From: Eutreptiella sp. 'Long Island Sound 2002'
Taxonomy: Eukaryota > Euglenozoa > Euglenophyceae > Eutreptiales > Eutreptiaceae
Assembly (NCBI GenBank): GCA_964036045.1
Contig: OZ038389.1
Location: 35,214,412 to 35,278,411 of the forward strand
Direction of reading: 5' to 3'
Length of the DNA stretch: 64,000 nt
Part shown: piece by piece, positions 48,800 to 59,200 of the stretch
Position numbering within the stretch: position 1 is the first letter of the stretch
Layout of the letters: each line of letters opens with the position of its first letter
The notes under the pieces: model-generated
What the model was told of the DNA's origin: nothing
Database searches by the model: none
What the model saw: the letters and a program-made list of their open reading frames with translations, nothing else
Translations under genes and position numbers: made by a program

Positions 48800-48930
48800 T
48801 GACTTCTGCACCCCCGATGCTGTTTTGAATGGATCATGCACGCCTCTGTAGGGGGGTGATTTTCAGGGGTGTTCCCGGGAGAAACAACGTAATAATTGGC
48901 GCTGTGCCCGCGCTGTGCGAAAGCGCCCCC
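48800..48930. repeat. Dispersed repeat pair, copy 2
   Basis: Same-strand partner of 47,215-47,345, ending in the same GCGCTGTGCGAAA..CGCCCCC sequence. Confidence 0.65.
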
Positions 48931-49736
48931 TTAGGCCCTTCCCTAGAAAGTGTCGCATGTAGCCAGTGTTGGGCTTGGGCCCTCCCCTAGAAAGCCATCC
49001 CTGTTTCTGACAGGTGCAGCACTCCCCCCCCCCCCAAAAAAAAGCCCCCTGGACGCCTCCCCCCACTCCTGTACCTGGACCCTCCTGGACCGCCCCCCCC
49101 ACCCCCCACCCCCCGGCAACAGTCAGTGTGTGTGGGGGGGGGGGGGGGAGTCTGCATCCAAACCGAGGGTTCGGCCTCCCTGTGGTGTATGAGACCCAAT
49201 GGCTCTTATGCATTAGATGGCAGCCTGTTGTCAAAGTGAACAATTGAAGATGGTCAAAATTCGGAAGGACCCCCCCAATAAAAAGGCAAACAACACTATA
49301 TTCACAATCAAAGAGTCCCACTTAAGCGCCTCCCAAGGAGCATTGATGAAAAAACGGCTGTGGGAGCCAAATCCGGGCATGGTGTCCAATATTTCAGAAA
49401 CTGGACCCCCCCTTTTTGGAAGCAGCTGACGACCATCAAATGATTGCAACACGCTGAACAGGCTGAATGCAGCGGGGGGAAAGAGTAGTTACCCCAAAAT
49501 CAAATTGGCTTGTGGGCCAATTATTCTGCGTTCAGTGCACTACGAGCGCCTTGGGGCGGTGGAGTCCCTTTCCGTTGTGCTGAGGGCACCCCTCCATGTG
49601 CACACTCCTGCAGAAGTGGCTTGTTGCACGGATGAGTCTCCTCCTGTTTCCACCAATGAACATGAAGGGGGAAGGAGAGGAAACAAAGTGAATGAGCAGG
49701 TTGATTCTCAACCCCCCCCCCCCCCTAGTCGGTTCC

Positions 49737-50060
49737 CCTCCGATCGCCGTCGGGTACCCTCCAAACGCCATCGGTTGCCCTCTAAACGCTGTCGGTTGCC
49801 TCCCAAACGCCATCGGTTGCCCTCCAACCGCCGTCGGTTACCCTCCAACCGCCGTCGGTTACCCTACAACCGCCGTCGGTTCCTCTCCAACTGCCGTCGG
49901 TTCCCCTCCAACCGCCGTCGGTTACCCCAAACGCCGTCGGTTCCTCTCCAACCGCCGTCAGTTCCCCTCCAACCGCTGTCGGTTACCCCAAACGCCATCT
50001 ATCCCCCTACAAACGCTGTCGGTTGCCTCCCAAACGTCGTTGGTTACCCTTCAAGCGCCG
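49737..50060. repeat. 21-bp tandem array upstream of the caspase-like gene
   Basis: About 15 degenerate copies of a 21-bp unit (CCGTCGGTTACCCTCC plus AACCG-like sequence). The array ends 230 bp before the ATG at 50,290, so it lies in the likely promoter or 5' UTR. Its AACCGCC-type content resembles the MITE interior. Confidence 0.9.
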
Positions 50061-50289
50061 TGCCATTGTTTGCCTGAATACGGAGCTGGCCATTGGACGG
50101 TCCGCATTTTGGTTCAACTTCCATTAAACAAACGACCCGGGGACCCACCCCCCTCTGCCTTCGCATTGCCGCACAGGGCGCATGAGCGTGTGCCGCAGCC
50201 GCACGCACCCAACCCCCGGGGCTTTGCCGTGAGGCGGATGGGCCGTGGGGCGCAGGGCCGGACCTCGGGCCTGGCCCTGCCCTGACCAT

Positions 50290-53200
50290 ATGTCCCGTCG
50301 GTCCCCGGCGCGCGCCCCCGTGCCCCTCCGGCGCGTGCCCCTCATCTCCAACGCCGACGGCTTCGCGCTGGAGGCCATGCCCCGGGGCCGCAGCCCCGTC
50401 ACCGCCCCGGACCCCACCGCCCACAAGGTCCTGCCGTGGATCCAGCGCCTGGCGTCCCTGAGCGCCCCCTCGCCCCACAAGACCCGCCGCCGTCGCGCGC
50501 GCTGCAGCGCACCGGACCCCCCGGGCCCCGGCAGCAGCGACGAGGACGAGCGCGGGCGGAAGGGGAGACGGGGGTCCGCCAGGTCCGGCCCGGGCCCGGG
50601 CGCGCCGCTGGCGGTGGCCGCGCACCGCTTCGGCATCCGGATGGCGCGCGGGCCGCCGCCGCCGACGGAGACTGCGGCGGCGGAGCCGAAGCCGGAGCCG
50701 GACCTGCCCACCACCGACAGCGAGAGCACGTGGGAGCGCATGGCAACGGACACTTTTGCGCAGGATGTTCCAGAATCGTGCCTGAAGGTGTGGTGTGGTG
50801 CCCTGGTGCCATTGGGGGGGGGGGGGTTCAGCAGGAGACTGTTGCTGCTGAGGAATGTGGCGACGTTTTGTGGGTCGGTGATGTGGTGGCCTGTGATTGA
50901 CGATTCCCACTTGTCAAGGATTGCAGGTGTCTCTTCTGCTTTGCCAACCTGCACCTGCGGTGCAATTCATCGCGGGCTTGCCCGTTGCGGCCCTTGCGGA
51001 CCCGTGTTTGAAGGGGTTGTGGATTCGTCTTGATGGCGTTCTGAGCATCAGGGCTTCCAACGGTGTGCAGGTTCCCCCTTGCGCAGTGGATTGATTCCAT
51101 GCGGTGGAAATTGACTTGAATTGAGTTGAGATGAATTGAATTGCAATGAATTGAAATTAAATGAATGAAAATAAATGAATTGAATTGAGTTGACATAGAA
51201 TTCATTGAACTGAAATGAGTTGAGTCGAATTGAATTGCGTTGAGTTGAAGTGAATTGCGTTGAAATGGAATGAAATAAAGTGAGTTGAATTGAAACAAAA
51301 GGAAAGGAAAGAAAATGAAATAAATTGAGTTGAGTTGAATTGAGTTGAGTTGAAATGAATTGAAAGAATTGCAATGAAATGAATTGAAATAATTGCAATG
51401 CATTGAAAAGCAATCAAATGAAATGAAATGAGTTGAGCTGAAAGGCAATGAAATGCAATGCAATGAATGGAATTGCAATGAATTGAAGTGGAACTCGCAG
51501 AGAGAATCCTCGTTCATGGGACGATGCTCCTGAGGTCCAATGATCGTCATTTGATTGCGTAAGAAGAGCCGAGCAAGCTGGTGTTTGAACGGCAGACCAC
51601 TGGGCTGAGTGACCGTATCGGTCCCGCTCATATCTGGTGCAGCGATGTGAATGGCTGCGGCAGAGGGGGATAACGAGGAAAACGAAGCGAATGGCCTGTC
51701 CTGAGAGGCCGCTGGTGGGAACGGGGGGATGGGATGGGGTATGGCAGAGGGTCGTTCCCATGTTCCCTGGTGACCGGCCCCCGTCCCGGTCCCGCTGGCA
51801 TGAGTTGCCGGTCACAACCATTTCCTTTCACGCCATCAGCCCGTGCAAGTCCTGCCCTGGGCATTACCAAACACCCACGATGGACAGCACGCCCCCCCCC
51901 CCCCCATTTGTGGTTGTTAGAAGCCCCTGTCAGGAACATGATCCTGCAGATGCATCCCCCCCCCCCCCCAGTCAGTGCTGGAGTCGGCAACCCCCCGCAT
52001 GGACTCGGAGTGTGCGTCTGGATGCACCTGGTCAACGGCACGGGCAACAGCCCGTCTCCGGGACGGCCGACCCCCGGAGTAGTCCAACATGACAAGTCAT
52101 CCGGGGGCTCCTTTGACACAACCAAAACACGTTCGGACCCACAGAGGGTCAGAATGAGCGGTGGCGAGAGGCCAATAGGCGCTGCCAAAGGCACACAATC
52201 AGATACCGAGGCCTCATGCCACCCCCCCCCCCCCTCTTGCCTCCGCCAGAAACGCGGACGGGGGCCACGGCGGCGCGTGCACTTCGGCGAGGACCCAACG
52301 CTCATGACGGACGTGTCTGTGGCGTACGACGAGCTCAACCGCTACATGCCGGAGCAGAGCATGGGCTCTCTGGAGCACTCCAAAGGCCTCCTGGACCACT
52401 GGGCCCCCACCTCCGAGGACGACGACGAGCCCCAGACGCCGGAGAACCCCCCCAAACCAGGGCCTCTGCCCGGCCCCACAGCAACGGCCCCGGCCCCGGC
52501 CCCGGCCCCCGCCGGGCCCCCGTCGCATGGCAGTCACAGGGACCGGCCATCGACCAGCGCTGCGGACGCCTCCGCGGACGGGGAATCGGAGCAGGACGCA
52601 CTGCCGGCGGCCGCCGTGAAGGGTCCCAGGCAGCAGGTGACGCCGCCCCGCCGGCCGTTGCCGATCAGCGTGTTCCCGACCCTCAGCGCCGAGGCCGGGG
52701 CCCAGGGGGTGTCCGCGTCGTGGGACTGGGAGCGCGGCGGCGCGTCCGTCCCGCACTTCCTCAGCCTCGGGGCCACCGCGGCCGTCCCGCGGCGGTCCTC
52801 CGCGTCGCACGCGCCGCCCGGGCCGGGCGCCGGGCCGCGGGCCACGCAGTACACCGCGATGCTGAGCCTCCGGCAGCAGACGCTCATGGAGCGCGCGGCC
52901 CAGCGCGCTTTGGAGGAGGAGAGCGCCGCCCTCGCCCCCCGGCCGCAGAGCCCCGTGGAGTCCGCGGCGCAGCGCCGCGCGGCGTACGCGCGGACCGTCA
53001 AGGCGCCGAAGCGCAAGCGGTCGCTGGTGCCGCCGGCGGAGCTGCTGGCGCCGCCGTCGGGGCGGCAGGACTGGGAGGACGACGAGTCGTTCCGGGCCTG
53101 GTCCACGCAGCCCATGCCCTCCATGACGACCTCCTTCGACAGCCCCCGCACCGTCAGCCCCCTGCCCAGCCCCATCCGCAAGGCCTCCCCCAAGCGGGCG

Positions 53201-56200
53201 CTGATGCGCCGCATGGGGGCCGGCTCCGCCATCATCCGCGTGGCATCGGGCCGGGCCCTGCTGCACGAGGTGTGCCCCCCGGAGGGCGCCTGAAGGGACG
53301 CTGTCCCCTCCCTCCCACAACAAAGGGCAGTGCCTCATCGTGGGATGGGGGGGGGATGACGGTTGTTGACAAGGCCATCCACAGCCCCAGTGCCCCCTGC
53401 GCAGCCCCCCCCCCCCCCGCACAACGGCCCCATGACGGGCCGACCCCTGGGCCCCGGAGGTCATCCGGACCCGAAATTCGCAACAATTGAACACAACCGT
53501 TTTGGAATCAGCGCGTTGCCGATGGGCCCAGGCAAGGCATCGTTTTGTCAGACAAAAGCCTGCCAGGCGGCGTTGTACAGCCTCGAGGTCGGCCAAGCCG
53601 CCCAGGCAGACCCCTAAATACTGCCAGAAACAGTGGCGCACAGGGCGCGCCCCTCAGTCCCGCTTCACATGCATCGCAGGGGGCAGTTTCTGGGTCCTTT
53701 TGTGGTTCATGTGTCCTCGTGTTGGCATGTCTTGTGTTGTGTCGCGCGTGCCTTGCGTAGTAATCGGGTGCGGCGAGGACCGTCACTTGGGGTTTGGGCG
53801 GCCCGAAAATTGCTTTGCGGGGAGGGGATGGCATGGGCGCCCGGCGAAGGAGGGGTGGGGGGGTTCCAGAAATGGGCTTCCGTGCCGGGCCCTTTGTTTT
53901 GTGTAAGGACGGATGTTGCCACCAAAGGCGCCGGAACACAAATTTTGGCCCGGAAAATTTTTTTCACGAAAAAATTTTCCCCCACATATGTGTAGTCAAA
54001 ATGATCAGTGCGAAATGGGGATCATTTTGAGCCATGTATGTTGGGGTCGGACCCCCCCCCCCCCCCTCCGGCATGGCAGGTAGGGCAGTGCCAACCCAAA
54101 CCCCTTTCCCGGCACGGCGACCAAGGAGGGGGAGGGGGGGGTTGGGCAAATGGGCTTCCGTCCATCCCCCCCCCCCCCCCCCCGCAAAGCAATTTTCTTC
54201 CCGCCTTGCCCCCTCGGGGGGATGCCAGGATACCGTCGCGCGCAGGCGATGACTGTTCAAGGGCGGGCGGTAGTTGGTGCAACCCCCATTTGCCCCCCCC
54301 CAAAAAAAAGGACCTCTTTGGGGACTTCAGCTGGTGGCTGATCAGTCGCCCTGTCAATGGACCATCAGAGCCTTTTGGGGGCGACGTTGGTGTGCCCCAG
54401 TCCATTCATGGTCCTGACCAGGGGCACCGGGCACCCGACAGAAAGTGGTCGATGGAGTATCTGCGCTCACCCGCACACAGGGGCGGCCCACTGCAGTCAG
54501 CACAGCAGCTGGGGATGTCCTGTTCAGTGCCAAGGTGTTGCAGGCACACGGGCAGCGGTGCACAGTCCGAGACATGACGCACGAGGTCAGGGCGGAGCCA
54601 CCAGACCACAGGACCGGGTCTGCAGGTGTTGAGACTGGGGAGGCGTGCCAGAGGACATTGCACTCCTTGCAGCTCCCTGGGGTCGCAGGTCGGGGGGAAA
54701 GGGTGTGTGTGTGGTGGTGGGGGGCGGGGGAAGTAGGTGTGTGCGGGGAGGAGTTGGATGTGTGTGTGGAGGAGAAGAAGGATCACCACGAAGGGGGGTA
54801 CTCGCTGCGGGACGGTGGGCGAGGACACTCCCAGGGGCTCCAGTTTGACTGACCAGGGCTGGCGGACGGGGGGGGAACTGTCAGGACGGAGAAGGTGGTG
54901 CAGATGGCGACGGCGGCGCTGTTGTCGATGGTGATGGTCATGGGGGTGGGAAAAATGATGGAGACGGGGAAGCGGACGAAGATGGTGGCGGTGATGGTGA
55001 CGGTGATGGTGATGGTGATGGTGACGGTGGTGGTGACCGTGGTGGTGATGGTGGTGGTGATGGTGATGGTGGTGGTAATGGTGATGGTCCTGGGGGTGGG
55101 GAAAAGGATGGAGACGGGGATGGCGGTGATGGTGGTGGTCATGGTGACAGTGATGGTGACGGTGATGGTGATGCGAACGACCAGGCCGTGCAGCATATCC
55201 GGGTCCCTGGACCTGAGCCCTCACCTCCCGTTGGTGGGGGCTCAGTGACCGCTGTGCAGGGGGGTCCTTAGGGGACGAGATTTTTTTTTTTTGTTAAGGA
55301 CCCCCCTTAAGGACTGCCCCAAGGGACCACCAACCGCCAACCGCCAACTCCCATCAACCGCCAACCGCCACCAACCGCCAGCCACCAACCACCACCAACC
55401 GCCACCAACTGCCGCCGACCGCCAGCGGCGACCAACCGCCAACTGCCAACCACTGCCAACCACCACCAACCGCCGATCACCAACCACCAACCGCCGCCAA
55501 CCACCACCAACCGCCACCAACCGCCAGTTGCCAACTGCCAACCGCCAACCGCCGCCAACCGCCAACCGCCAACCGCCAACCGCCACCAACCATGGTTGAG
55601 CACATGGAGTGCCCGCGGGCTTTTTTGGGAAAACTGGTTCTGGAACACTTTTTTTTTCCCGTTAAGGACCCCCCTGCCGCTGTGCCTGCCTGGCCGTGCC
55701 GGCTTCCATCGGGCGCCAGGCCCGCGAGTCTAGGCCTCTTGCGGCGGGGGGTCCAGCCCGGGGGCTCTCTTGACGCCCTCACCCCCGCCCATTGATAACC
55801 CGCCCCCCGTTGTGCCCCCCCCCCCCCCCCTGACCCACAGGCCCTTTGTTGACGGTGTAGGTTGACTCGGCGCAGGTGCGCCGGGAGTTCGAGGACATGG
55901 CACAGGCCGAGGCCGCACGGGCGGCGGCGGAGGAGGAGGCGGCCGCTTCGGAGATTGGCGCAGTGTTCTGGACGGACGACGTGATGAGTGTCAAGACCGA
56001 GGGCAACATGAGTGACGACGAGTGGTCCGTATCCGATGTTGCGACGCGGCGGATGTCACGGGACATGACGGATGCGGCACAGAGAGAGTACTTCGCAGGG
56101 GTGACACTGCGGTCGTACAACGACGAAGGTACGGCCCTCAATTGCAAAGAATTGTGGTTTGCGGATACATTTGATACAGGGCACCGTGTGGTGTGAGTGG

Positions 56201-59200
56201 GTGTGTGAGGGTGGTGTGCGGCTGTTTGGTCTTGGGGGCTTTTTAGGGGTGTGGAGGGGTGGAGGGGTGTTGGGGTGTGTGTGGAGGGGTGTGTGGAGAG
56301 GGGTGTGGGGAGGGGTGTGGGGAGGGTCTGTGGATTGATGTGGAGGGGTGTGGAGAGGGGTGTGGGGAGGGGTGTGGGGAGGGGTGTGGGGAGGAGGTGT
56401 GGATTGATGTGGGGAGGGTCTGTGGAGGGGTGTGTGGAGGGGTGTGTGGAGGGGTTGTGGAGGGGTTGGTCCGTTGGTCGGTCGCAGATGTATTTGAGAC
56501 CCACCGGCCTGCCGTCCACGGTGCGTCTGGCTACCTACCCATACCCAACACCATTCACCATTCTGAAAAGGGACGAACGACGGTTTTTAAATCCCCGCTG
56601 ATAAAACCTAAAACAAAAACCTGCGGATGGAAACGATTAAAAACTAAACGATTCCGAAGAATTGCAAATTACAAATTAAGAAATTGACAGATTAAACGGG
56701 AGGAGTGGGGAGCGGTTTGGGGGGGTAATGTGGGGTCATCGATGGTGCACAGGGGCGGAGAAACAGTGGACGCGCTGAATGTTGATGCCTGCGACGACTG
56801 TGACGACTGCAGAGAAGGTGAGCAATGTACCTTTGGTTTTGTGGGTGGGGCGTTGAAACGCACTCACAAATGCCTGTCCTCAGCTCCAGAACGGCGGGCA
56901 ATGGCCCTGCATGAGGTTGGAAAGGAAGATGCTCAGGGTCGATGTCGGGCCACGTCTCGTTGCGTCAGTCTTATATGCCATACTCCCCCACTCGCTCCCA
57001 GCGTCTGCTGCATTGTGAATCTACAGCCTCACCGGCGGCATTTGCTGTGTCCCACATCGGCGCAGTCAGCCCACAAGCTATGGTTTGCGTGCAGCAGTGC
57101 AGCGGTGGTGCAACCCCCTCCGCACCCCTGACTTTTGATTTGTTACTTTCTCAATTTGTAACTTGTAATTCTTCCGAATCTTTTGGGGGTTTGATCTTTT
57201 TAATGCGCAGGTTTTGTTTTGGATTTTATCAGCGGATATTTAGAAACTGTCGTTTCCCCCTTTTCAGAATGGTGTTTAGTATGGGTGGGTAGCCCGATGC
57301 ACCGTAGACGGCACGCCGGCGGGTCTCAAATACGTATGCGACCGACCGACGGACCGACACTGGCTCTATGTGCGTGCTGCCGGGTGCTGTGTGTCTGTGT
57401 CTAGGGACGCGCAGCATGTTTGGTCAGGGTGTACCAACATCCGGAACGGGTATCCCACATGGATCAGAAAAGGGCAATGCCACCCCTGGGCCCGCCGCCA
57501 TGGGGATGGGAGGGTCCAGTAGGGGAGGTGTGAGGGTACACGAAGCCCAGCGGTGCAAGGATGAATGTGAGAAGTGGTGTGGGGCGTTTGCGGTACAACA
57601 CCCCACGGCACCGTGCGTGTGCAGGGTACTGGCAGTCCCGGCACATCATGTGCGAGGCAGTGCTGGCGGACAACCCCAAACACGTGGGCACCGCCTCGCG
57701 CAAGCGCCTGATGAACCGCGCCCTCGTCATCGGCATCGACACGTACGACGACCCCGCGATCCCGGCGCTCGGGCACTGCGTCAGCGACGTCTTCCGCGTG
57801 GCGCACTGCCTCCGGCGGCTGCACTTCATTGTCACGGTCATGCACTCCAAAATGTCGTCGGAGCAGAAGCACCCGACGAAGGCCAACATCGAGTGGGCCC
57901 TGGACTTCATCTACGAGGAGGAGCTCATGAAGGACCGCGCGGCCCGCGTCCTGGACCCGCAGCTCTCCGCGCGCCGCCCCCCGATCCTCGTTGTCGTGTG
58001 CGGCCGCGGCGGCATGGTCGCCGGGCCCAACGGCTCGCAGGTCCAGCCCCGTGATGCGGTACAGGGGGGAGGGGGGGGTTCGGGAGAGGAGAATGGCGCC
58101 GTAAAGAAAAGGCCCGAAACTGGGAGGAACGCATGCAGCAAAACAACTGGGCACAGGGCCGCCCCACACACGGCAGTGAGATCAGCCCCAACAGGACACA
58201 CAACAAGACACAAGGGAACCATGAGGTGCGAGCACTGCAGCAACCACCAAATGCGGCGCACGCCAAGCGAGCCATCAGCAAACACCCCCCCTCCCTCTAC
58301 AAGGTGCCCACGTACTCCACAAGGGCGGGGGCTGCGCCTAGGAGGTGCCCGCCAACCGCGCATGGGACAGTCCACGTCGTACGGAGATGTGAAATCCTTG
58401 TACGGGGGGGGCAGGCGGGTGGGACAGGAGGGGGTGCGCGACATGGGCACCCAGCAGCGCCGCCAGACAGGGGGAGGAGCAACACAGAGACACAAAACGC
58501 GGGAGCCACACCAAGGGGGACAAGGGCGGGCACACCAGACAAGGAGGAGGGGCACAGCAAGGCAGGAGAGGCAACCAGAACAGCGGGAACAGGGAACCAG
58601 AATGGAGCGAATGGTGGAGTGTGCGCATGGGAGGCAGCCACAATAAAGGGGATGGCTTGGCCAGCCAGCCCCGTCGCTACCGGGTGCCAGGGCAACCCCT
58701 GCTCAACCGGCATCAGGTGGGGGGTGTCTCCCGCAGCCCAGATGGGCTGTTTGCGCAACAGGAGCGGGAGCCCATCAGGGGCAGACCAACCGTGACGGGG
58801 AAAAGGACATATGGTGGACGGCCGGGACAGCGCGTGGAGGAACAGGGCACCTGGGCCGCACAGAAACACAGCGAGGCAGGCGATGGACGGCCTGTGGACA
58901 GAGGTGTGTGGACAGCAAAAACAGTCAAACGACCCCGGCAACAACCAGCACATCCTCAATACGCCAACTATTGGGCGCCGCTGACGCACAAACGGCACAC
59001 CATGCCACATCCAGCACAGTCCCAACACACCAACGACTGGGCTGTGCGAATGCGGAAACGACACCAGCAAGAGCACCGGCCGCAGCGGCCGGCAGAACGC
59101 AGCGACCCGACGCAACACGCGAAGGGAAGAACGGGTGACTGTCCAGGGCCCCATAAAGGAGCAACAACCAGACGGAATGTCACACAGGGGGGTTCGGGAG

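Larger units (their letters stand above)
44117..50289. other. Intergenic region protease to caspase-like gene
   Basis: 6.2 kb with no supportable gene. It contains a MITE (44,699-44,906), two other dispersed repeats, the coding-relic repeat (46,832-46,976), a related pair of about 130 bp (47,215-47,345 and 48,800-48,930), and a 21-bp array next to the downstream gene. Long GC-driven frames at 45.2-45.9 kb on both strands show no motif. Confidence 0.5.

Noticed and set aside
49505-50285. 190- and 197-codon frames of Arg/Pro repeats
   Set aside because: Translation of the 21-bp array, whose period is a multiple of three.
50044-50954. Minus-strand frames of 276-288 codons opposite exon 1 of the caspase-like gene
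   Set aside because: GC-driven shadows with no recognisable domain.
53270-53293. In-frame stop at 53,291 as the end of a separate gene
   Set aside because: A donor at 53,270 (GAG|GTGTGC) joins in phase to 55,861 and onwards to the caspase-like exons. The read-through alternative remains possible without transcript data but explains less.
52214-53641. 475-codon minus-strand frame opposite exon 2 of the caspase-like gene
   Set aside because: Low-complexity antisense shadow; it ignores splice sites that fit on the plus strand.
54406-55248. His-rich or Val/Met-rich frames
   Set aside because: Translation of the GGTGAT repeat.
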